Of a DNA stretch of 64,000 bases, positions 32,573 to 40,981 are shown in pieces. Made by a program: the position numbers and the translations under genes. Every line of letters begins with the position of its first letter. Positions within the stretch are counted from its first letter, which is position 1. The notes below the pieces were generated by a model. It saw only the letters and a list, made by a program, of their open reading frames with translations, was not told the origin of the DNA and searched no databases. The DNA comes from Laedolimicola sp934402125. GTDB taxonomy: Bacteria > Bacillota > Clostridia > Lachnospirales > Lachnospiraceae. The stretch lies in contig NZ_JBQHTG010000001.1 of the NCBI RefSeq assembly GCF_052065835.1, forward strand, positions 434,001 through 498,000, written 5' to 3'.

Positions 32573-35054
32573 CCTCTTCGTCCTCCTCTTCATCCAGCTT
32601 CTTCACCTGCTTGATATCCACGACTGCCGTAATGTCGCCGTCCACGACTCCGTGAATCTCCGCATCCACCTGTCCGGAGATATAGCCTCTCACACGGCCG
32701 TCCACATGAACCTTTCCACTGACGCTGTGGGTCCGCTCCGGGTATTTGATATTGAAGCTGCTGCGCTCCAGAATCTTATCGCCCAGAATCAGGATAGCCG
32801 GCAGGATCGCCATAACCAGAAACATGGAAATAATCGTTCCACGTCCCAGACACACGCCGATACCGTAGATAGCCGGGTTGGTGGTAATCAGCGCAATCAG
32901 GACGCCCGCCATTGCCAGAATAGCTCCGGAGGTGATAATCGTCGGAAACGCCTGATTCAGGGTCGTGACAATCGCTTCCTTTACGGACATTTCCTTCTTC
33001 AGCTCCGTATACCGGTTGGCAATCACGATGGCATAATCAATGTTGGCGCCCATCTGGATCGAGCTTACTACCAGGTAGCCCAGGAAGAACAGCGGCGTAC
33101 CCGTCAGATAGGGCACGGAAAAGTTAATCCAGATACTGCCCTGGATCACGATAATCAGCAGAATCGGCATACCGACGGACTGGAAGGTAAACAGCAGGAC
33201 AATAATAACGAACAGTGCCGACAGGATACTGATCATCAGATTATCCTGGCTGAAGCTGCTGGACAGATCATAGTCGCTGGTGGAATTTCCCACCAGATAA
33301 AGCTCCGCGTCCGCGCCGTAATGCTTCTGGGCCACCTTGCGGATAGTACTTAAGAATTCAAAGGTTTCGTCATTTTCCTCGGGCAGATTCAGGCTGATCA
33401 GCATACGGGTGTATTTTTCACTCTGCAGCTGCTCCTGACCCTTAATCAGCTGGTCATGCAGATCGTCCAGCTTATCTACCTGATCCTGGTCCAGATTTAC
33501 ATAATCCAGATGGTCATAGGCAAACAGGAACATATCCAGCAGCGGCACCTTATAGCCGTCCAGGTTGTTGATGATATGTCCGTATTCCTCATGATCCACT
33601 GCGTAGGCGGAATAGATAATCCGCGCTTGCTCAATGTCCAGATCCGCCAGCTCCGCAAACTGCCGGGGCGTCAGGGAATCTGTCAGCATATGGGAATCGG
33701 ATTTCTTCGACTTTGCCGTCTGGGATCCGTCGTCCTCGTCCATGGATACCTCAATGTTGGAGAGACCCGTGGTATAATCCACCTCGTCGTAGGTTTCCAG
33801 CTCCTCCAGCACCGCCTTTTCCTTATCGTAATATCCGGACGGAACAATCAGCGCCATAATATTGGTATCGCCAAAGGTCGCCTTTATCTTTTTCTCTTCC
33901 AGCTGTGTCTCACTCTGATTCAATGTGTCAATATTGTTCTGGCTGAATACATAAGGGCATTTATTGGAAAAATAGCAGCCGAAAATGATAGCCACCACAA
34001 AGAGCGGCATCAACAGCGGATAGATCTTCGTAATCACCCTGCCCCAGCCGGAAATATTGGGAATAAACTCCCGGTGGTGGGTCCGGTCAATCCATTTGCT
34101 GAAAATCATCAAAAGTCCCGGCATCAGGGTAAATACCACGATCATACTGAAGATAACGGCCTTGATCAGCACGCGGCCCAGGTCGAAGCCTATCTGGAAA
34201 TGCATGAACATCATAGCCAGCAGGCCGGACATGGTTGTCATGGAGCTGGAGGAAATCTCGATGATCGCCTTACTCAGCGCGGCAATGCAGGCCTCCCGGG
34301 TATCCAGGTTCTCCCGCTCCTCACTGAAGCGGTGACACAGGATAATCGCGTAGTCAATGGACAGGCCCAGCTGCAGAATCGAACAAACCGAGTTGCTGAC
34401 AAAGGAAATCTCGCCAAATACAAAGTTAGTTCCCTGATTCAGGATAATTGCCGCGCCAAAGGTCAGCAAAAGCACCGGAATCTCCGCGTAGGTCTGGGAT
34501 GTAAAAATCAATACCAGAATAATAATGACAATTACAATGCCCATGATCACGTTGATCTCCTGGGCCAGGGTCACGGACATATCATTGCCCACCTCACCGG
34601 ACACCGATACATCATAGTCCGAAAGCAGCGTTTTGATATCCTCTAGCGCCTGCTCACTGACCTCACTGTCTGCCTCGTCCGTATAGGTAACCGTATACAG
34701 GGCGCTGGCTCCCTTAAAATGATCCTCGGTGTCGTCAAATTCCACCGAATCCACGCCCTTGACCTCTCCTATCTGCTCCACCAGGGCATCTGCCTGGGGA
34801 TATGTAATATTGGAAATCATGATCCGGGAGGTTCCATAGGTAATGAAATTCTTGTTCATGATATCCAGTCCCTGCCGGGTCTCCGTCGTCTCCGGCAGAT
34901 AATCCGTCAGTTCATTGTCCACCTTCACCCAGGACTTCGCGAAAATACTGAAGACAAACGCCGCAATATAAATCAGGAAAAACAGATTCCGTTTATCTAC
35001 AATAAACGTGGCGATCTGCACCATGGGATTTTTTTTCTGTTTCTTTTCCTCCAT
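32562..35054 (-). CDS. MMPL/RND-family transporter with repetitive beta tail
   Basis: 830 residues. Two repeats of one helix, a large extracellular loop and five helices: first-half helices begin after the loop at about 165, second half at about 590. Motifs LGLSIDYAIILCHRFSEER and MGANIDYAIVIANRYTELK are the paired MMPL/RND transmembrane-4 signatures with the conserved Asp-Tyr. Residues about 776-810 form a short Gly/Val repeat (SVSGKVHVDGRVRGYISGQV) like bactofilin beta-helix turns, followed by an acidic tail. It probably exports lipids or other hydrophobic molecules; the substrate is unknown. It sits between a kinase-like gene and the GLUG partner. Confidence 0.9.
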   Translation of the reverse strand: MEEKKQKKNPMVQIATFIVDKRNLFFLIYIAAFVFSIFAKSWVKVDNELTDYLPETTETRQGLDIMNKNFITYGTSRIMISNITYPQADALVEQIGEVKGVDSVEFDDTEDHFKGASALYTVTYTDEADSEVSEQALEDIKTLLSDYDVSVSGEVGNDMSVTLAQEINVIMGIVIVIIILVLIFTSQTYAEIPVLLLTFGAAIILNQGTNFVFGEISFVSNSVCSILQLGLSIDYAIILCHRFSEERENLDTREACIAALSKAIIEISSSSMTTMSGLLAMMFMHFQIGFDLGRVLIKAVIFSMIVVFTLMPGLLMIFSKWIDRTHHREFIPNISGWGRVITKIYPLLMPLFVVAIIFGCYFSNKCPYVFSQNNIDTLNQSETQLEEKKIKATFGDTNIMALIVPSGYYDKEKAVLEELETYDEVDYTTGLSNIEVSMDEDDGSQTAKSKKSDSHMLTDSLTPRQFAELADLDIEQARIIYSAYAVDHEEYGHIINNLDGYKVPLLDMFLFAYDHLDYVNLDQDQVDKLDDLHDQLIKGQEQLQSEKYTRMLISLNLPEENDETFEFLSTIRKVAQKHYGADAELYLVGNSTSDYDLSSSFSQDNLMISILSALFVIIVLLFTFQSVGMPILLIIVIQGSIWINFSVPYLTGTPLFFLGYLVVSSIQMGANIDYAIVIANRYTELKKEMSVKEAIVTTLNQAFPTIITSGAILAMAGVLIALITTNPAIYGIGVCLGRGTIISMFLVMAILPAILILGDKILERSSFNIKYPERTHSVSGKVHVDGRVRGYISGQVDAEIHGVVDGDITAVVDIKQVKKLDEEEDEEDDW

Positions 35055-35083
35055 AATAAAACGCTCCTCGTGTTGAATCGGGA

Positions 35084-35689
35084 TTAAAGCTCCTGAAACC
35101 GCTGTACCAGATACGCGGTCATCTCTTCCATGGACTGTCTGCTGCTGTCCAGATAGATATCATAGCTCTCCGGCGCGCTCCAGTCCTTCCCGGTGTGGAA
35201 TTCATAATATTTCCTGCGATCCTTATTGACCTTTTTAATCAGGGTCTCCGCCTCTTTTTCCGTAATATGCTTCTGCTCCGTCTTTCGCCTGATACAGGCC
35301 TCCATCGGCGCTGACACAAAGACGCTCAAGACCTTCGCGTCGGTTTTCCTCCGCAGGATATCGTCCGCGCAGCGTCCGATGATCACCGCGTCCGTCTTCT
35401 TGGAAATATGGCGGATCACATCTCCCTGGAGCTTGAAAAGCGCTTCCGACAGCGACGCTCCCTTTGGCACATGCCGGTTGCCTCCGGTCACCATCTCATA
35501 CATCCAGGGGTTATGCTTTTTTTCATCAAACCGGGCCAGGTAGTTCTCTGCCAGGTCGCCGCGCTCTGCAGCCATGGAAATCAGATTCTGATCAAAAAAC
35601 GGAATACCCAGGGCTTCCGCCACGCGCTCTCCCAGCTCGCGGCCACCACTGCCCAGCATTCTTCCAATGGTTAGTATTTTATGTGCCAT
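35084..35689 (-). CDS. cytidylate kinase-like family protein
   Basis: 201 residues of the AAA_26/cytidylate-kinase-like group. The P-loop variant is GRMLGSGGRELGERVAEALG; DAVIIGRCADDIL and the LID-like RRKTEQKHITEKEAETLIKKVNKDRRKYYEF follow. This family is frequent in Clostridia and is not the housekeeping Cmk. Its substrate is unknown. It is first in the operon with MMPL, GLUG and DUF1700 genes, with a promoter just upstream, and 29 bases from MMPL. Confidence 0.85.
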   Translation of the reverse strand: MAHKILTIGRMLGSGGRELGERVAEALGIPFFDQNLISMAAERGDLAENYLARFDEKKHNPWMYEMVTGGNRHVPKGASLSEALFKLQGDVIRHISKKTDAVIIGRCADDILRRKTDAKVLSVFVSAPMEACIRRKTEQKHITEKEAETLIKKVNKDRRKYYEFHTGKDWSAPESYDIYLDSSRQSMEEMTAYLVQRFQEL

Positions 35690-35744
35690 AATGCCCTCCT
35701 CCGGATCGCAAACGTTCTCTTGTTCTCCATCTCTCTGTCTATAT

Positions 35745-35773
35745 TATATAGCAGACTCCTGGGGAAATAACAA
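35745..35773 (-). promoter_or_regulatory. promoter of the kinase-MMPL-GLUG operon
   Basis: Minus-strand TTGTTA (35768-35773), 17-base spacer, TATATA (35745-35750). Confidence 0.5.
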
Positions 35774-35813
35774 TACACACTTTTATAAATTTTGTTACCT
35801 GAACGGTATAACG

Positions 35814-35849
35814 AAAAAAGGAACTCTGATTTCTCAGAATTCCTTTTTC
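35814..35849 (-). terminator. terminator of tRNA-Arg
   Basis: Minus-strand AAGGAATTCTGA, 4-base loop, TCAGAGTTCCTT, then T run, directly after the tRNA. Confidence 0.85.
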
Positions 35850-35854
35850 TTCAG

Positions 35855-35928
35855 CGTGGGCGAGAGGATTCGAACCCCCGACCTTTTGGTCCGTAGCCAA
35901 ACGCTCTATCCAGCTGAGCTACGCCCAC
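35855..35928 (-). tRNA. tRNA-Arg(ACG)
   Basis: Acceptor GTGGGCG/CGCCCAC; anticodon stem-loop TTTGG-CTACGGA-CCAAA. The A34 would be edited to inosine. Stands alone. Confidence 0.95.
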
Positions 35929-36026
35929 ATTTCAGTCATTCACAAGTGCTGTTTCTTGACTGCCTGATTATAATAACACATATCACAGGGTAATGCAAGC
36001 GCTTTTTTAAATTCAGAATTTTCTGT

Positions 36027-36119
36027 CTATTTATCACCCGCCTTATCCAGGGCATTGGCATCCACGCCAAAGTTCTGCAGCAGATACGGGCTTCCATATC
36101 CAGCTGTTCCCGGTATCAC
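36027..36119 (-). CDS. possible 30-residue peptide
   Basis: GTG 36119 follows AAAAAGGAG at 7-base spacing. The peptide reads MIPGTAGYGSPYLLQNFGVD, then ANALDKAGDK and TAG. It lies between two terminators in the tRNA region. It may be a real small gene or the tail of a decayed longer one; no family recognised. Confidence 0.35.
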   Translation of the reverse strand: MIPGTAGYGSPYLLQNFGVDANALDKAGDK

Positions 36120-36151
36120 GGTAGTTCTCCTTTTTGCTTTGTAACGACGAC

Positions 36152-36199
36152 AAAAAAGCTCCGAATTCTCATCTTACGTAAGAATTCGGAGCTTCTTTT
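36152..36199 (-). terminator. terminator of the four-tRNA array
   Basis: Minus-strand GCTCCGAATTCT, loop, AGAATTCGGAGC, then TTTTTTG. Confidence 0.9.
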
Positions 36200-36201
36200 C
36201 A

Positions 36202-36287
36202 TGCCGGCAACCGGAATCGAACCGGTACGGGAGGTTAGTCCCGCAGGATTTTAAGTCCTGTGCGTCTGCCAGTTCCGCCATGCCGGC
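36202..36287 (-). tRNA. tRNA-Leu(TAA)
   Basis: Class II cloverleaf with long variable arm; acceptor GCCGGCA/TGCCGGC; anticodon stem-loop CAGGA-CTTAAAA-TCCTG. Last of the array Glu-Met-Asp-Leu. Confidence 0.95.
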
Positions 36288-36291
36288 ATAG

Positions 36292-36365
36292 CGACCCGAA
36301 TGGGACTCGAACCCACGACCTCCGCCGTGACAGGGCGGCGCTCTAACCAACTGAGCCATCGGGCC
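36292..36365 (-). tRNA. tRNA-Asp(GTC)
   Basis: Acceptor GGCCCGA/TCGGGTC; anticodon stem-loop CCGCC-CTGTCAC-GGCGG. Confidence 0.95.
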
Positions 36366-36395
36366 ATATGAAATTGTATGTGTAGTTCTTTAAAG

Positions 36396-36469
36396 TGGAC
36401 CCACGGGGACTCGAACCCAGGACCGACCGGTTATGAGCCGGTTGCTCTAACCAACTGAGCTATGGGTCC
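36396..36469 (-). tRNA. tRNA with CAT anticodon (Met elongator or Ile2)
   Basis: Acceptor GGACCCA/TGGGTCC; anticodon stem-loop ACCGG-CTCATAA-CCGGT. It is not an initiator (first pair G-C, no GGG/CCC anticodon stem). The body resembles the Firmicute Ile2 tRNA whose C34 is modified to lysidine, so Ile(AUA) decoding is as likely as Met. Confidence 0.9.
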
Positions 36470-36473
36470 GTAA

Positions 36474-36545
36474 TGACTCCTACGGGAATCGAACCCGTGT
36501 TACCGCCGTGAAAGGGCGATGTCTTAACCGCTTGACCAAGGAGCC
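36474..36545 (-). tRNA. tRNA-Glu(TTC)
   Basis: Acceptor GGCTCCT/AGGAGTC; anticodon stem-loop TCGCC-CTTTCAC-GGCGG. First of the array. Confidence 0.95.
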
Positions 36546-36645
36546 GCATGTTTTGTTGCCCCTGGGGGCCAAAGTGTCGCAGCACAGAAATGTCCTGAAC
36601 ATTAGATATGCTACCACACTTTTACCCATTTGGCAAGTATTTTTT

Positions 36646-37854
36646 TTATTCTTCCAGACCGAAAGCGTCATGCACTGCATTGACGGCTCTCTCTGCATCC
36701 TTTTCATTGATCAGAACGGTGATACGGATCTCAGATGTGGAAATCATATTGATGTTGATATTCTCATTAAACAGAGCCTCGAACATCTTCGCCGCAACAC
36801 CCGGATTGGACATCATGCCGGCTCCTACGATGGACACCTTTACAACCTCCTTCGTGCATGAGATACTCTTGCCGCCGATACGTGTCATGTTAGCCTCGAT
36901 GATCTTTACAGCCTCGTCTGCCTCGTCCCGGGATACGGTAAAGGAGATATCCTTACTGTTCTCACGTCCGATGGACTGCAGGATAACGTCTACATTGATT
37001 CCCTCTTTTGCCAGCATATTGAAAAGACGGAAGGCAATTCCCGGCTCGTCCTTCAGACCAATTACTGAAATTCTGGCTGTATTTCTGTCCAGCGCTACGC
37101 CGCTGATTAACATTCTTTCCACACTCGTTTCCTCCTTCACAACTGTTCCTTCATGATCGTTTAAACTGGAGCGTACCACAAGCTGTACGCCATACTTCTT
37201 TGCCATCTCCACAGACCGGTTGTGCAGGACGCCTGCGCCAAGGGTTGCCAGATCCAGCATTTCATCATAGGTAATCTCTTCCAGCTTCCGGGCCTTCGGT
37301 ACAATACGCGGATCTGCGGTATATACGCCGTCCACATCCGTGTAAATCTCGCAGGCATCCGCATGCAGGGCTGCTGCCAGCGCTACTGCGGTCGTATCAG
37401 AGCCGCCGCGGCCCAGTGTGGTATAGTTGTCGTATTTATTCACACCCTGGAAGCCTGTTACAATCACGATACGGCGGTGCTCCAGCTCGTGCATGATACG
37501 GTCTGTATCGATGCGCTTCAGGCGCGCGTTGCCGTGTACCCGGGTGGTATGCATCATAACCTGGAAGGCATTCAGGGATACCGCCGGAATATCCATGGTG
37601 TCAAATGCCATTGCCATCAGCGCCACGGAGATCTGCTCCCCTGTGGTCAGCAGCATATCCAGCTCACGCTTGGGCGGATCCGGATTGATATCCTTCGCCT
37701 TGGCAATCAGCTCGTCTGTGGTTTTGCCCATTGCGGAAAGGACAAGTACAACATCGTTGCCCTTCTTGAAATCCTCTGCGCATCTTCTTGCCACATTCAT
37801 AATGCGTTCCTTGTCGCCCACAGAGGTTCCGCCAAATTTTTTCACTATCAGCAT
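36646..37854 (-). CDS. lysC: aspartate kinase
   Basis: 402 residues. It phosphorylates aspartate, the first step to lysine, threonine, methionine and diaminopimelate. Motifs are N-terminal VKKFGGTSVGD, FQGVNKYDNYTTLGRGGSDTTA, and EIYTDVDGVYTADPR. Two C-terminal ACT domains (about 265-402) provide feedback inhibition. It lies 59 bases after the apgM-family gene. Together with the ACT regulator this forms a probable aspartate-family operon. Confidence 0.95.
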   Translation of the reverse strand: MLIVKKFGGTSVGDKERIMNVARRCAEDFKKGNDVVLVLSAMGKTTDELIAKAKDINPDPPKRELDMLLTTGEQISVALMAMAFDTMDIPAVSLNAFQVMMHTTRVHGNARLKRIDTDRIMHELEHRRIVIVTGFQGVNKYDNYTTLGRGGSDTTAVALAAALHADACEIYTDVDGVYTADPRIVPKARKLEEITYDEMLDLATLGAGVLHNRSVEMAKKYGVQLVVRSSLNDHEGTVVKEETSVERMLISGVALDRNTARISVIGLKDEPGIAFRLFNMLAKEGINVDVILQSIGRENSKDISFTVSRDEADEAVKIIEANMTRIGGKSISCTKEVVKVSIVGAGMMSNPGVAAKMFEALFNENININMISTSEIRITVLINEKDAERAVNAVHDAFGLEE

Positions 37855-37913
37855 TGCTTTTTTCTCCTCATTTTTTCTTGCATCTATCCAAACGTGGGTG
37901 GTATCTCTGCCAT

Positions 37914-39119
37914 CTACGCGGAAAACAGTTTGTCTATCAGCTCATAGCCGTGAGCCACTTCTATGCCTCCGGCCTTCGCCGCCTTCTCATTGTATACGCC
38001 GACGCCGCCTTCCAGATCCTTTCTGCTGTCATAGAGCAGATAGGGAACCGGATCGCTGGTGTGGGTCCGCACCCGGATAGGCGTGGGGTGATCCGGAAGA
38101 ATCATCATCCGGTAATCCTCGCCGGAGGCATCCAGCTCTGCCTTCAGCTTTGCAATCAGGCGCTGATCCAGATATTCGATAGCCTGGACCTTGCGCTCTA
38201 CGCTGCCCTGGTGCCCCATCTCGTCAGGCGCCTCCACATGCACATACACAAAATCATAGCCGTCCTTTAAGAGCGCGTCCGCGGCTGCCTGAGCCTTGCC
38301 CTCATAGTTGGTGTGAAGCTGGCCGTTGGCCCCCTCCACCTCAATATTTTTCATGCCTGCTCCCACAGCAATTCCCTTCAGGAGATCCACCGCGGAAATC
38401 ATGGCTCCGGTTTTCTGATTCTTTTCTTCAAATGAGCTCAGGGCCGGTCTGGTGCCTGCGCCCCAGAACCAGCAGGAATTTGCCGGATTCAGCCCCTGCT
38501 CCTTCCGTTTCTGATTCAGCGGATGCCCGGACAGGATCTCATAGCTTCGCTTCTGCATTTCCCGGAGAACCGGATCTGCCGGAAGGTGAGCGCCTACCTT
38601 CTGTCCCAGCACATCATGGGGCGGCGTCAGCTCTACCACGCTGCCCTTCTCCCAGATCAACAGATGACGGTAGCTGGTTCCTACATAGAAATGATAGCCG
38701 TCCTGTTCCAGTTCTTTCCGGAGGGCGTCCAGAAGAACTGCCGCATCCTCCGTACTGATTTCACTGGAGCTGTGATCCAGAATCGTCTTTTCCTCATAAG
38801 GCCCATCCCCGTCGGACACAGTAATCAGGTTGGTGCGAAGGGCGATATCATCGGGCTTCATATCCACTCCGATGCTTAAGGCCTCCAGCGGAGAACGTCC
38901 CGTATAATACTGCTTCGGATCATAACCCAGTACCGACAGATTTGCCGTATCGCTGCCTGGCTTCATGCCCTCGGGAATGGTGTGGGCCAGTCCTATCTCT
39001 GCGTTTTCTGCCAGCTCATCCATAGCCGGCGTCTCTGCGTATTCCAACGGCGTCCGGCCGCCCAGGGCCTCGATGGGCTCGTCTGCCATACCGTCGCCCA
39101 GTACAATCACATACTTCAT
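37914..39119 (-). CDS. apgM: ApgM-type 2,3-bisphosphoglycerate-independent phosphoglycerate mutase family protein
   Basis: 401 residues of the archaeal-type iPGM branch of the alkaline phosphatase superfamily. Motifs are VLGDGMADEPIEALGG, the nucleophile region GSDTANLSVLGYDP (Ser/Thr), VHVEAPDEMGHQG and ILPDHPTPI with metal-binding Asp/His. It could be a glycolytic mutase. However, it sits between an ACT regulator and aspartate kinase, and homologues near threonine genes have been proposed to act as homoserine kinase. I favour family-level naming only. Confidence 0.85.
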   Translation of the reverse strand: MKYVIVLGDGMADEPIEALGGRTPLEYAETPAMDELAENAEIGLAHTIPEGMKPGSDTANLSVLGYDPKQYYTGRSPLEALSIGVDMKPDDIALRTNLITVSDGDGPYEEKTILDHSSSEISTEDAAVLLDALRKELEQDGYHFYVGTSYRHLLIWEKGSVVELTPPHDVLGQKVGAHLPADPVLREMQKRSYEILSGHPLNQKRKEQGLNPANSCWFWGAGTRPALSSFEEKNQKTGAMISAVDLLKGIAVGAGMKNIEVEGANGQLHTNYEGKAQAAADALLKDGYDFVYVHVEAPDEMGHQGSVERKVQAIEYLDQRLIAKLKAELDASGEDYRMMILPDHPTPIRVRTHTSDPVPYLLYDSRKDLEGGVGVYNEKAAKAGGIEVAHGYELIDKLFSA

Positions 39120-39152
39120 CGCCGTCTGTTCCTCCTGCTTTCTTTGTTTTCT

Positions 39153-39596
39153 CTATTCTCTCGCCAGGATCTTCAGATAATGGATTCCCGGCTGGTTCTC
39201 TATCTGATCAATCATCGACGACACATCTCCCGTAGTCGGCAGAATATCCACCGTCAGGGTCAGAGCCGCTACTCCGTTGATGGGAATCGTCTGATGAATC
39301 GTCAGAACATTCCCCTTGTAATCGGCAATGGTTTTCAGAACCAGAGAAAGAAGACCCGGCTCGTCGTCCATCTGTAATACAAAGGTGATACTTTTTCCCT
39401 TGGAGTTATCATGGAAGGGAAAGATATCGTCCTTATATTTATAGAAGGAACTCCGGCTGATACCTACCTGATCGGTCGCCTCCTGCACCGTGATGGCCTT
39501 GGAAGATTCCAAAAGACGCTTGGCTTCCACCACCTTCAGGAGTACCTCGGGAACTGCCTTCTTGGTTACTACAAAATACTTACTGTTTTCTGACAT
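39153..39596 (-). CDS. ACT domain regulator (PheB/UPF0735 family)
   Basis: 147 residues. An N-terminal helix-turn-helix-like part (KRLLESSKAITVQEATDQVGISRSSFYKYKDDIFPF is split around a loop) is followed by a C-terminal ACT domain (about 70-147, TFVLQMDDEPGLLSLVLKTIADYKGNVLTI is its ligand-binding half). The family usually sits beside homoserine dehydrogenase or other aspartate-family genes and is thought to sense an amino acid. ATG 39596 follows GGAGG; ATG 39608 is a less likely start. First gene of the apgM-lysC run. Confidence 0.85.
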   Translation of the reverse strand: MSENSKYFVVTKKAVPEVLLKVVEAKRLLESSKAITVQEATDQVGISRSSFYKYKDDIFPFHDNSKGKSITFVLQMDDEPGLLSLVLKTIADYKGNVLTIHQTIPINGVAALTLTVDILPTTGDVSSMIDQIENQPGIHYLKILARE

Positions 39597-39671
39597 ATTT
39601 TCCTCCATGGTTTTGGCTTCTGTATGCCATTCAAAAACACTTGTGTGTCTGTCGTGGAATTGACTGTTAGA

Positions 39672-39700
39672 ATAGTATCACACTCTAAGAAAGATTGCAA
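39672..39700 (-). promoter_or_regulatory. promoter of the ACT-apgM-lysC operon
   Basis: Minus-strand TTGCAA (39695-39700), 17-base spacer, TACTAT (39672-39677). Confidence 0.6.
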
Positions 39701-39708
39701 GCAAAAAT

Positions 39709-39741
39709 GATATAGAAAATCTCCGGGATTTTCTATATCAT
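39709..39741. terminator. terminator of prfB
   Basis: Perfect inverted repeat GATATAGAAAATC with a 5-base loop, flanked by ATTTT on the minus strand, ten bases past the prfB stop. Confidence 0.85.
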
Positions 39742-39750
39742 TTTCAAAGC

Positions 39751-40870
39751 TTATTCTTCTTCCGGTTTAACGGTAATCCACTTCAGATACGCATTGATAA
39801 AGGGATCGATATTTCCGTCCAGCACTGCGTTCACATTGCTGATTTCCTGACCGGTCCGATGATCCTTTACCAGGGTATAGGGCTGCATGACGTAGGAACG
39901 AATCTGGTTGCCCCAGCCAATTTCCTTCACCTCGCCCCGGATACCGGAAAGCATCTCCTGATTCTTCTGCTGTTCCAGAAGATACAGCTTGGCCTTCAGC
40001 ATCTGCATAGCCTTATCCTTATTCTGGAACTGGGAGCGCTCATTCTGGCACTGTACCACGATACCTGTAGGCAGATGGGTGATACGGATCGCCGATGAGG
40101 TCTTGTTGATATGCTGGCCGCCCGCTCCGCTGGAACGGTAGGTATCGATACGCAGATCCTCGTCCCGGATCTCCACATTGATGTCGCCCTCGATATCCGG
40201 CATAACGTCCAGGGATACGAAGGAGGTCTGCCGCTTGCCCTGTGCGTTGAAGGGTGAGATACGCACCAGACGGTGTACGCCCTTCTCGGACTTCAGATAG
40301 CCGTAAGCATTCTCGCCATTGATCTGGAAGGTTACAGACTTGATTCCCGCCTCGTCGCCGTCCAGATAATCCAGCACCTCCACGGTAAAGCCCTTCTTTT
40401 CTGCCCATCTTGTATACATCCGGTACAGCATACCGGCCCAGTCGCAGCTCTCCGTACCGCCTGCGCCCGCATTCAGCTTCAGAATGGCGTTATTTCGGTC
40501 ATATTCTCCGGAAAGCAGGGTCTTGATGGTCATGGAATCCAGCTTCGCCGCAAAGGCCTCCAGCTCCTCCTGTACCTCCGGAACCAGCTCCGGATCAGGC
40601 TCCTCATTTCCCATCTCGATGAGGGTCTCGATATCCTCATACTGCTGCTCCAGGGCGCGGTAGTCCTCTGCCTCGTCCTTTAAGTTCTTCAGCTCCTTCA
40701 TGCCCTCCTGGGACTTTTCGGGATCGTCCCAGTAGCCGGGAGCCTCCATCTCTCTCTCTAATTCTTCGATTCGCTTTGCCTTGTTAGCCAGGTCAAAGTG
40801 AATCCCTCAATTCTACTAATGGTCCCTGATAGCCGTTCAGTGTATATTTAAACTGATCTAATTCTACCAT
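39751..40870 (-). CDS. prfB: peptide chain release factor 2 with programmed +1 frameshift
   Basis: Terminates translation at UGA and UAA. The gene starts at ATG 40870 (MVELDQFKYTLNGYQGPLVE), reaches CTT-TGA at 40798-40793 after 25 codons, and must shift +1 (skipping T 40795) to continue DLANKAKRIEELE in the second frame, ending at 39751; total about 372 residues. The slippery CTTTGAC and the preceding SD-like GAGGGA are the classical RF2 autoregulation signal. The SPF codon-recognition tripeptide (RISPFNAQG) and the GGQ catalytic loop (SGAGGQHINKT) are present. Annotation without the frameshift would give a truncated protein starting at 40749. Confidence 0.96.
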
Positions 40871-40926
40871 TTTCCCACCTCTTTCTTTTTCAAAATTCGC
40901 GCAGTCACGCTATTTTCTTAGTATAG

Positions 40927-40958
40927 CAAAAGGAGCCCTGTCCGTCAACAGAGCTCCT
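40927..40958 (-). terminator. terminator of the first glnN gene
   Basis: Minus-strand AGGAGCTCTGT, 6-base loop, ACAGGGCTCCT, then TTTTG. Confidence 0.8.
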
Positions 40959-40981
40959 CTTTCTTCTTATTATATAAAGCA

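Noticed and set aside
36396..36469. Initiator tRNA-fMet
   Set aside because: The acceptor starts with a normal G-C pair and the anticodon stem lacks the three G-C pairs of initiators.
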